Shown here piece by piece: positions 34,284 to 43,689 of a stretch of DNA of 64,000 nucleotides. The notes below the pieces were generated by a model. The model was not told the DNA's origin. It worked only from the letters and a program-made list of their open reading frames with translations, and did no database searches. Within the stretch, counting starts at the first letter, position 1. Each line of letters begins with the position of its first letter. The DNA comes from Corinectria fuckeliana. Lineage: Eukaryota > Ascomycota > Sordariomycetes > Hypocreales > Nectriaceae. Location: the NCBI GenBank assembly GCA_019137255.1, contig WPDH01000288.1, positions 1 to 64,000 of the forward strand, given 5' to 3'. The position numbers were made by a program, and so were the translations under genes.

Positions 34284-37281
34284 ATGACAACCCCCGACTC
34301 TGCTCCTAATGTGTACGTCCCCAGCTCAATCTCAGAGACATGCTCCAACAATGCCCGATAGTAGCCGGAAGGAATAGCAGCATGGCGAGCTGCAAGCCGA
34401 GTGGGAAAAGGCCCAAGAGAAATGTCGCAAAGACCTCCGGGGCACGAATTTCGAAAAGGCCCTGCGGTTCGACACCGTTGACGAACCCCATGCAGACCTG
34501 CAGGACATGAAAGAGACGGAGAACACGACTGTCCGGCATTGGATCAACCAGCTGAGGCCGTACCTCGAGATAATGCAGCAGGCCTTCTTGATTCTTGCAG
34601 CTCCAACCCCTCCCCTGAAGCTCGAGATGAAGCTCTTTGTCGGGCTCCTCTACCTGATGATCACGGTGGGCAGACTCGTCAGCCTCAAAGTGCAGTACCA
34701 CTGACAAGGCCGTAGGGCGCCATGAGATCGACCGAGGTTCTCGGCAAATTCACCGAGGCCTTCAAGAGGGTGTCGAGCACGCTGAGGCTCCTGAACCGGT
34801 ATGGTCGTCGTCTCGGCGACGACTCCGATGTTCAGAGCTATATCGTGGACGCGCTGGTTGAGTTGATAAACCTCTGGGTCAAGGCGAGTGAGCTCTTCGC
34901 GTCGCAAAAGTCGCTGCTCGGCTACTGGACGCGCGTTGAATCGCAGTTCGACGCCGCCGAGATTCAGCTGGGCAACTACGTCAAGGCCGTCGCGGATATC
35001 GCCCAGGTCGAGGCTGCGTTTGGCAAGGGATCTCGGTTCGGCTCTGACCCGTTCAAGATTCTCCTGCAGGGAGAGGAAGACGATGAGCTGTTCCCGATCA
35101 ACACGCTCGACAGGGAGTTGTCGCCCTTCTTCTCGCGCGACGACGTAGTGGACAAGATCGACAGGTTCATGAAGCCCAGCCCCTCGTCCGGCCAGCCACT
35201 GCGCAAGTATGTGCTGTCCGGGCTGGGCGGCAGCGGCAAGACGACGACGGCGCTGGCATATGCGCACAAGGCCAGAGAAGAGACGGCTTATGATGCCATC
35301 TTTTGGATTGGCAGCCAGACGCCTGCGCAGATCGACCAGACCTTTATGAAGGTGGCAGTCAAGCTCAACCTGCCCATGGACGAATGACCAAGGATCCCGA
35401 CGCCCTGAAGCTTCGAATCAGGACCTGGCTGGAGAAGACTAGTGAGTTGAGACGGTTCCTGTGGGGCTTTTTCTTTCCACTGCTAACCGCGAGACAAAAG
35501 TGAGAAACGCTGGCTCATGATATTCGACAATGTCGATCGCGTGGAACTGGTGCAGGAGAACCTGCCCTCGGCCAACGGCTGCGTTCTCATCACGACGAGA
35601 TACAAGGAACTCGCACGGGAGATCCGCGGGACAGTGGCTGGACACGTGCTCGGCCTGTTGTCGCTGCTGTCTCCGGACTCGATCCCGAAGAACCTGTCGA
35701 CGCCGGAGGAGGACTGGGACGAGGACATCTCGGAGATGGTCTTGGGCGGCATGGACAACGAGTAAGCCTCGACGCCCTCCTGCGTAGGACTCACTGAGAG
35801 CCACGCTACTAACACGTCTCGAAGGGTTCTGGAAAACGCCTTCAGCTCGCCCGAGGATGCCCTCGGCGAGGCTCTGGACCATCTCAAACAGCTCGCCCTG
35901 GTCAAGTCGGCGGGGGGGTTCCTCTCGGTGCACCGTCTCGTGCAAAAGGCCTTCCTCCACCCCAAGATCAGCTCCGAGACGCAGGACCGCGCACGCGGAC
36001 GGCCGCAGCTCGAGCCGCTCACGACGGACGTCTTCCAGGGCCTCTCCAACACCGTCTGCAGGCTGCTCGACTTCCGCTTCCCCAAGGCCGACAAGGGCGA
36101 CCAGAGCCACTGGGGCAAGTGGGAGACGTGCGCCATGTACATGGCGCTCGTCGACTCCGTCATGCGCCACTTCGACGGGCTCGACAAGCGCTTCAAGGCC
36201 GAGCGGGCCACGCTGGACATGTGCCCGGAGCTGCAGGACCTCGTGCAGAACAGCGCCTGGTACCAGTACGAGCTCGGGGACTACCACAAGTGCCTCGACA
36301 TGGTCCGCTTCGGCCACCGCCACACGGCTCGCGACAGCGACATGTGCGCCCACCTCAGCAGCCACGCCGCCTGCGCGTACTGGGAGCTGCACGACGTGGC
36401 CAAGGGCCAGGAGCAGATCGACGTGGCCCTGTCCATCCGCGAGAAGACGCGCGGCCCCGACGACAGCCAGCTGGGCAACGCCTTCCACAACAAGGCCGTC
36501 CTCGAGTACTCGGCGGGCCGGTACGACAGCGCCAGGGTCTACAACGCCAAGGCATACAGGATCCGCCAGGTCACCAAGGACAACTACCTCCCGGCGGCGC
36601 ACTTCCACGAGGGCGTCATCCACATGCTCCAGGGCCACCTGGAGACGGCAGACAAGGAGCTGGGCATATGCGGCGACTTTTGCCGAGCGGGTGGCAAGGC
36701 CATGGGCTTTCTCCTTGCTTAGTACGATAAATCCCCTGTCTGCGGCCAGCAGCAACGTCGGTGTGTGTGCTAACACCCATCATCCAAGCCAACTCTTCGC
36801 CGTCGCCAACGTCGCGCTGAAGCGTGGAGAAGCCGAGGTCGCCAAGGCGCATCTGACGGAGGGCCGGAAGATTGTCGCCAGGGACATGCCCACAACGGTG
36901 CTTGCAGCCGCCTACGAGTACAAGCTTGGCTACGCGGACGCGAAGCTCGGGTTGTTAGGTTCTGCCTTGTATGTGCCCTACTTGTCACCCATGAAGCCAC
37001 GCCGACTGACGTTGTTGCGCAGGAAGCATCTCGAGGACTCGATCGAGCTTGCCAACCGGCGAGGCGTCGAGTGCGAGACGGCGCGTGCGCTGAGAATGAA
37101 GGCCATTGTCCAGAAGCAGATGGACCATCCGATGGGCTCAGAGCAGGGGGGCAATCAGGACCTGGCCAAAGCAGTCGAGCAGATTCTCCAAAGGTTCCAG
37201 GTGCGAGAGAAGTGGGATCTTAGTGAGTATACCGACGAGGAGGAGAGGTACGACATGCTTGTTTGTGGACACCGGCGCTAA
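34284..37281 (+). pseudogene. Fungal NLR: N-terminal helical domain, NB-ARC, TPR; probably disrupted
   Basis: Exons inferred from frames and splice sites: 34284-34310, 34381-34665, 34716-35441 (with a shift inside), 35494-35761, 35825-36721, 36789-36968 and 37023-37281. All introns are GT-AG. The N-terminus contains FEKALRFDTVDEPHADL and is like the helical domain before NB-ARC in fungal STAND proteins. The P-loop reads GLGGSGKTTTALAYAH (about 35220), Walker B WLMIFDNVD (35511), and the sensor-type strand ITTRYKELAREI (35596). C-terminal TPR helices include NSAWYQYELGDYHKCLDM, AGRYDSARVYNAKAYRIR and LFAVANVALKRGEAEVAKAHL. At PMDE/MTKDPDAL (35381-35391) the frame changes from 0 to 2. Only about 17 residues separate ITTR from LLSLLSPDSIP, so most of ARC including the GLPL-type motif is missing. 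If a 41-nt intron (35350-35390) were used the frame would be saved, but conserved residues would be lost. Confidence 0.72.
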
Positions 37282-37460
37282 GAGCCTTGGCTCTGGGGGA
37301 GGCATTGAGAAGGGACATTCATTGCTAACGACTTCATTTGTTGCACATTTGTAAAAGGAATATTCGACATGGGCTCAATAACGATCGCGTGAGTGAATTA
37401 AAACAGTAAAGCAAGACCCATGGACAACCCATGGACACAGTCCATCCCTGCAGGCGCCCA

Positions 37461-38638
37461 TTACTCCTTCGTAATAATAACCGACCTAGTTTCAACGCTT
37501 TTCCTGATCGGAGCATCCTCTGGAGCCAGCGGATTCATAAATGTCGCGTGGCAGCAATCTTGTTCAGACCCAGGAGTTAGCATCCGCTGGAGAAGCTCCG
37601 AGGCAAAGAACGAGAACCACTTACACCTGGCTCCACCGGCCTTGGTGTCGTACATGAGCATGAGCATGAGCTCGCCGGGCGTCTGCTTCGAGAGCCAGTG
37701 CCACCGCTGCTCCGGGTTGTGCTTGAGGAAGTACATGGTCCAGTACTCGTCGGGGAGGACTCTGTCCGAGATGATGAGGTCGCCGGGGTCCACGGATCTT
37801 GCATCGCAGACGGCCAGAGGGTTGTCCTCGAGGACCGGCATCAGAGGTCGCCAGGTGCTGGACCAGATGTCAGCATACGACGATGGAGGCAGACGTGGGA
37901 GTGAGGCAGTCTTGGCTTACTTGACAACTCGGTATCGGTAGCCCGGCGCAAGGTAAGCCTCTTTACCTGCGTCCTTCAGCTCGCTGACGATGAGGCTGGG
38001 CGCATGCTCGAAGGTAAAGTCTAGTGCATTTAACATGCTGCGGCTTGGCCATCTTTCAGTGCAGGCAACGTACCAACTATGTGACAGGAAGTTACTTGAA
38101 TGCCCGTAGGGGGGGAGTTGGCTCGTCTTCATACCATGAACGCCTCGGGCTGGTGGCTCGATCCACCCGTATGTCTCCAAGTCGACCAGCTCGCTTGGAT
38201 CCCATTCTCCATTATGTCGAAGCTGGGGCCTCGTTTAGCCAAGAGAGAGCAAGCATCAGCCGGGATTCGCAAGGTACTTGCCTTGACGCTGTAGCAAACC
38301 ACATCATCCGCGTTGTAACGATCCCTTAGGAAGTCTTGGGTCTCGACGCGATACTTCTCTCTCGTCGTCTTGGACTGCAAGAAAGACTGGAACTCCCTGT
38401 GCTGGGTCGTGTTGTCCACCACCTCAAACCCTGCATTCTCCAGCTTGAACTCATCTTCGTGGCCCCTGACATCACTGATCGTGACGGATCTTGGGACAAG
38501 CTCAATGGTGTTCAAGATAGAAGGACGGACATCGACTTTTTCTTCTAGGTGCTGGCTTAGTGTGAAGATGAAGGGCCGCTGGGTCTTGTACAGATCGATA
38601 TCTGCCAAAAACTCGAGTTGAGAGTCCACGCCAGGCAT
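37461..38638 (-). pseudogene. CmcJ/GA4-desaturase-like oxidoreductase, disrupted
   Basis: The family includes AsaB-like fungal hydroxylases/desaturases and CmcJ-type proteins. Exon 1 (38638-38135) starts MPGVDSQLEFLADIDLY; intron 38134-38038 is GT-AG. Exon 2 (38037-37921) starts CAT GTT, intron 37920-37858 is GT-AG, and exon 3 (37857-37461) contains NTWRPLMPVLEDNPLAVCDA, the family signature, and ends HATFMNPLAPEDAPIRKS...RSVIITKE. The family motif HVDFT is split: HV (38037-38032), then ten extra bases (AAATGCACTA), then DFTFEHAP. The ten bases shift the frame. The HxD pair of this motif is conserved in the family and may be catalytic. Alternative splice choices do not restore HVDFT. The downstream frame is otherwise intact. 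Confidence 0.72.
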
Positions 38639-39380
38639 TGTGGGTAGTAGCAGACAGACAGGTGACGGTTGAAGTCTCGTCTTGGAGGATTTCAAGTGCC
38701 TATGGCAGTCGATTCACTTTCATAATTGTGCTTGAGAGAGGGGGCGAGACAACATCACGGGGTACGTAGGGGTGCTCATGGCCTGGCCTCGTCCGTGGGG
38801 AGTCTGGGGACCCGGGAGGGCTCGATGTCGCCCCAAGGCGGCAGAGCCGCAACAGCCCCGGGTACACCGTCCCCTAACGACTCCGGTTGCGACCTCGTCT
38901 TTCCGTGGCGTTGTCCACGTGTGCCCTGCAACATGGCTCACGGAGACCCCAGGTTGCCAATCCCAGTCTTGATGTGTTAAGTCTCAGACGAGGCGACCAC
39001 TGACAGGCAGCATGTCACCACCCTCAATTCCAGCAGTGCGGGGTTATGCCACCTTCTCCGTCTGCCAGCTGGCGTCTGGATTTTGCTTCTGACCGTCGGG
39101 ATGAAGCCCCTCCCAACTGCGTCGTGACTGGCGGCTCGGGCGAATCGCCAGAGACGGAGTCAAGTAGGCGTCGGGCTAGGTCGATCTGACTATGGTGTCC
39201 GTGAGCCCTGGGAGTTATAATAACGGGACTCTGCGATTGACTTCTTGTTCTTCCTCCCCCTCGTTCAAATATTCCATCTACAGCCTCATCAACGCAAGCA
39301 CCAGATATTTTCTACTTGAAATCTCGTCACCTTGCCTCAAAGCTCTTCGAGTCTCCAAACCACAAATAACTCTCTTCACC
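38639..39380. other. Intergenic, no gene seen
   Basis: Upstream flank of the CmcJ-like gene and the leader of the small ORF at 39381. An AT-rich patch GTTATAATAAC near 39214 is TATA-like. No other feature. Confidence 0.4.
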
Positions 39381-39578
39381 ATGAAGCCCGCCCACAACAA
39401 CCAGACGCCACAGCAGGAGTTCGCCGCCGTCTTCTTAGACGTGGACCGCTCTGGCTTCCCCGACATGTCTTCTGCCCGCCAGCCCTGGAAGAGCTTCGCC
39501 CATGTGGCCGCTTCCCCCGGCAAGGCGGTCGTGACCCGCGGCATAATGATGTACGGTGTTGGGGGCAACCTCAAATGA
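39381..39578 (+). CDS. Small hypothetical protein
   Basis: An ATG in a CTTCACC context opens a frame of 65 residues, MKPAHNNQTPQQEFAAV to MMYGVGGNLK. A TATA-like element lies about 165 bp upstream, with a CT/CA-rich leader between, as in expressed fungal genes. There is no signal peptide, membrane segment or recognised domain. The product is slightly basic and proline/alanine-containing. It may be the first exon of a longer gene, since GTTGGGGGCAACC near the end could host splicing, but no downstream exon was identified. Confidence 0.4.
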   Translation: MKPAHNNQTPQQEFAAVFLDVDRSGFPDMSSARQPWKSFAHVAASPGKAVVTRGIMMYGVGGNLK

Positions 39579-39599
39579 AGCATCTCTGGGACGACGGCT

Positions 39600-40903
39600 A
39601 GCTGCAACTAGGGCCTGTCTGTCACCCACCAACCTGTCCGGATACGTACGGCATTGTAAGCTGGAGATTTGGTCGAGTAGCTTGGGGGGTTCTCGCTCGT
39701 CGTAGAGCGGCTTGTGCGTGCAGTCGGTGCAGCACAGTCTACGGAGCAGGCTGTTGTCGGCGAGGCCGGTGGCAGCTGCGGCTGCCTCTGGCCGGTCGCT
39801 CCGCGGGGGCTTCCAGGCGAGCCATGTCCGCCATGAAGTCGTCCCGTGCTGCTCTTGCAGCCCGCCTTCGGAGCCGCAGAGCCTCCACGATCGCTTGTGC
39901 TGCCCGAATATCAGACGGTACGTTAGAAGAACCTCACCTGTAGAAGCTCCCGGCCGGGCTGGGCCCCAAGGATGCTGGAAGGCCCCGTTCTTGGAACGAA
40001 AAGTAGTGCTGGAAACAGCTGGCCTTGTTGTCGGCTTCAGGTCTCCCTTGCGTGTTGAGGGGGAGGGGGAGCGGGGACTCAACTCACCTGTCGAGATACA
40101 TGCCCCTGTCTCCAGCTAGACACATGAGCGCGCAGATGGACGGGTGCTGGAACATCATCAGCGCCTTTTCCCTGCGGTTCAGCTCCAGATGCATGCAGAT
40201 GGAGTCGACCCATATGATGCGCAGCCCGCCGAGCTTGGCCAGGACGAAGAAGTTGAGGTTCGTCGCCTTAAGCATATCCACCTACGCGAGCTCCGCCGCG
40301 CCCCGGATGCACCACAGGGGCCACCGGCCGTCGTTGCTAAAGTCGCGGAGGACGTCCCGCAGCGAGCCCGAGATGCTCGCCATGGCTTGCTCAGGCCTCA
40401 CCCACGTGTCGAGGCGCCGCGAGGTGAGCGACCCGCTGCGCACCTGGATGGCGAGGCTGCCGTCGACGTAGCGGTTGTCCGGGACGAAGAGCATCGAGGT
40501 CCAGCCCAGCGCCGCAAACACGAGCTTCTGGACGCGCGGGAGGCGGGCCGCGTCCCTCGTCGCAAGGTCTCTGTTGACGAGCGACTCGGCCAGCTCCGCG
40601 AGATTGACTATTTCGCCGCGCGCGAGCTCGCTGCAGACGGCAGCCGCCATGGGCAGGAAGTCGGCGAAGGAGACGCTGCTTCCGGAGCATCGTGTACCGC
40701 CGATGGCCATGTATTCGCTCGGCGCCTTGTCGAAGCGGTCTTTGAGTAGCACGAGGCATCGGTTGTGGTAGGCCCGCGCCGCGTCGCTCTGGTAGAGATG
40801 GTCCGCGTCGATAAGCAGCGTCCTGAAGAGACTCGGTCCTGCCATGTACTGTTAGGTGGGCTTCTGGCCGGGCATTTTCCGGAGCACCCCTCACCCTGTT
40901 CAT
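39600..40903 (-). pseudogene. Fungal-specific conserved protein of unknown function, disrupted
   Basis: The minus strand from 40845 (or from ATG 40903 with a short intron to TAC-ATG) encodes MAGPSLFRTLLIDADHLYQ, CSGSSVSFADFLPMAAAVCS, KLVFAALGWTSMLFVPDN and LRDVLRDFSNDGRWPLWCIR. This looks like a fungal-only family of unknown function. An in-frame TAG at 40282-40284 cuts it at ELA-stop-VDMLKATNLNFF, after which the same frame continues NFFVLAKLGGLRIIWVDSIC to 40084. The expected codon is CAG. Further 5'-to-3' pieces (LLTYRLIFGQ, then AQAIVEALRLRRRAARAARD and DNSLLRRLCCTDCTHKPLYD) lie in different frames, with at least one more shift near 39790. Introns of 46 nt and similar are plausible between them. 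The function is unknown. Confidence 0.55.
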
Positions 40904-41932
40904 CGTCTCGGACTGGGAGCTCGTAGGATTCCGAGTGTGGGCCGATCCGGGCGGACATAGAGCCTGAAGAGCTGCCCGGCATTTCGCATTCCGCGCCGGC
41001 AGTGCCTGTAGAACGAACGGCTTGTTAATGCGCAAATAATTAAAGCGGAAAACCAAACAAACCGACATCGGGCCGCCCACGAGTTTAATACAGCCTCAGA
41101 CCCCTCCTTCGCGTGGCTGCAGGCATATATGCCGATACTGATGTGTCCGGGGTTGATTGCCCGGTGGCAGCGGCTAGCAGTCACACGGCCAGTCAGTTGC
41201 GGTTAAGCTGGGGCGTCGTTGTGCGAGAAGTTGGCAATTGTGCGGAAGACCACAGCCAACCAGGTCGTGAAGGCAGTCGAGAAGAGCTGTCGCTTCGGGA
41301 GAAAGAAAGCCACGCTGTCATGGTCCGTTGAAAGATTACTCAGGAGGCAAAGTTGCCTAAAGAAGGTGAGTGATGGCATTCCCACCCATTTGTCCAGCGT
41401 CCAAGCCTAGTATCTATGGCGGGTTGTGATGACTTCGTTACCCGCCCGACCGGCTGGCGCGAAAGTAGCCTGCTGTAGCGTCTATAGCGGGTGCCCTGGC
41501 CGTGGGAAGAGGTAATATAGCAAGGCTTCTCGGGCAGGCGGTCTACACGTAAGCGCAAGGCCATGGTACATTGCATAACAATATCAAGTTTCAGAGGTTC
41601 CATTTTTTTCCAGTCGTGGCTGCGGCCTTGATCACTTCCTTCTTCGCCATCCTGACAGCCTTGCTAAGCCATCTGCGGCCCTGCTGTCTTCCGTGTCCTT
41701 TACAGTTCAGAAATCTCGCCCCATTCAAGGAGACGGGGGGGGGGGCTTCCGTGCCTCTGGGAACGTAGCCTCCCAAGCAGACATGACCTTGAACATCTTT
41801 GCCTCTTCGCCCTTGCGTGCCAATATCTCCATCCCATGGGGTCTGGCTGGGCTAAAGCACCTTCGCGCGAGTTTCCGTGACGCCATCGAGAAGTGCCTCG
41901 AGGAAAATGGAGTTCTCATGTATGCACCTACC
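40904..41932. other. Intergenic; poly-G tract
   Basis: No confident gene. A run of about 13 G lies near 41732-41745 (one base context GAC-G-run-CTTCC). The 41800-41930 stretch contains the eroded 3' end of the amidase (see the finding on strand switching). Confidence 0.4.
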
Positions 41933-43345
41933 TTGGAGAAGGCTCAAGGAAACCGTATTGTACTTCTCCATGACGGCTGTCGGCAGCAATAACGGTGCGT
42001 TGTAGGAGACCTTGGCACCAGCAGCCTCCACCTTCTTCATGGCGTCAAGCATGGCGGCTTCCTTCAAAGCAGGGTGAGTAACTGTGCGACGGACGTAACC
42101 GATGCGTACTTACATGCTCGTCGTCAAAGGTCGGCGTCGGGTCGCAAATCCAGTCTTCGAACTGCCACGTTTTGTAGTCGACGTACGCCACCTTGATTCC
42201 TTCACAGGACTTGGTGAGATGGGAGCGGAAATCTCCCCCGGGAAGAAAGACGTCCATGACGTCGGCGCAGTCCTCAACGGATTTGGCAATAGGCCCCGCG
42301 CTGTCGAAACCGGCGCCGCCGGACATAGTGCCCTTCATGTTGACGTCGCCCACGGTTCCCTTGATGCTATACAGAGCGGTGAGGATCGCCGGCTACACGA
42401 TGGAGCCGTCCGACTCACTGCCGATGCTGAATGGGGAGAAGCCAACTGCGGTGCCCACGGCGGAACCCGAAGAAGAGCCTCCAGGAGTCTAAGACGGCTG
42501 TGGTCAGCGAAACAGAACTGGGCGGGGAGGGTCAGGACACTTGCGCTGTGGCCCATCCACTTGTCGCTGGGGTCAACGCCGCCTGTGACATAAGGTGTTT
42601 GAGTCTACAGTCCATTAGCACGACTGCGAGTCGATGCCTCAAGCCGCGAGTCATGTTCGGCTCTCACCTGGCCCCCGATTGCAGACCATCCCGACGTCAG
42701 GTTGGCGCCTCTGTTGTTTGCCCACTCCTGTTGCGACTCGGTCAACGCCCCGCTCTCTGGAACGGATCGGGACGGAGAGGGGGAGACCAACTGAGAGATT
42801 AGCCAGCCCGATGACGATGCATCCTGCGTCGCGGAGCATGGTCGCGACGGCGGCGTCTTCGCTAGCCTGGAGGCCCTTCAGGGCATACGAGCCGCAGGTG
42901 GTCTCCATGCCAAGCGAGGGGGTCAGATAGAAGTCCTTTTGTGTTCTCAGCGTTTGCTGCAGCCAAGACGGCCGAGTACACGTCGACCCGGGGAGCAACC
43001 GACCTTGAGGGTAATGGGGAGTCCGTGGAGGGGGCCGCGGGAGCCGGACTTGAGGCGCTCAACATCCAGCGCCATGGCCTCGTAGAGCAGCTTCGTGGCG
43101 GGCGCAGTTGCTGTCACGGCGTGCATCTTGAGGCCGTGGTGGTTGTGCTTGGCGATCTGGGCGAGATACAGCTGCACCAGCTCGACGCTGGTGGCCTTGC
43201 CGGCATCGAGGAGTTGGCGCAGGTCGCCTGCCGTGGCCGTGACGACGTCGAGGGGGCGGTTGAGGGCAGCCATGGAGACGGAGGGCAGAAACAGCAGTTG
43301 CAGAGCCGAGAAGCGAAGTAGTGCGTAGCCCAGTTTCGACCACAT
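41933..43345 (-). pseudogene. Amidase-signature hydrolase, secreted, with premature stop
   Basis: Six exons: 43345-43004, 42935-42792, 42727-42668, 42604-42545, 42488-42114 and 42061-41933. Intron 4 (42544-42489) has a GC donor (GCAAGT); the others are GT-AG. The N-terminus MWSKLGYALLRFSALQLLF is a signal peptide. Catalytic Lys is in LHGLPITLK, the cis-Ser in GGSSSGSAVG and the nucleophile Ser in ESDGSIV. Family landmarks NNRGANLTSGWSAIGGQ and DPSDKWMGHSTPGG are intact. TAG at 42393-42395 (SIV-stop-PAILTALYS) replaces the expected CAG of SIVQPA, just past the nucleophile. The end after SLSLLQ (41933) does not continue as a normal amidase C-terminus, so the 3' end is also lost or rearranged. 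The enzyme would hydrolyse an amide, but it is probably inactive. Confidence 0.8.
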
Positions 43346-43689
43346 AGCCAAGGATTCGATGTCGGACGCTGGAGTGAGAAGCACAGCGGGATGGGCGGAA
43401 TCAGGAGGATCGCGGGGGGGGACGAAGACTTGATCTGTTGCCAGGTGCGGGGATGCCACGGCTGCCTTAGTCAGGATCCCCGGTCAAATGAGACATGAGA
43501 CGGTATGGAATCTGGAGGAATTCAAAATGCGCAGCGTTGCACAAGTTGTTGGCGAGATGGGACGTGGCCCATCCACACCAAGTTCGTTTGGTGGCGTTGT
43601 TGCTGATGCGAGAAGACCTTGCAGCCTTTACAGGCACCCGTGGGTATACATGTAAACAAAGCAGGAGCCTGCTAGTGAGCGAAATGACA

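Noticed and set aside
35439..36776. Open frame of 445 residues on the minus strand
   Set aside because: Antisense shadow of the NLR TPR exons. The + strand carries motifs and clean splice sites; this frame has valine/leucine-rich repeat-like noise.
36690..36800. Premature TAG in the NLR TPR region at 36720
   Set aside because: The TAG spans an intron donor. Splicing from 36721 to 36789 gives LLAYQLFAVAN, a good TPR helix.
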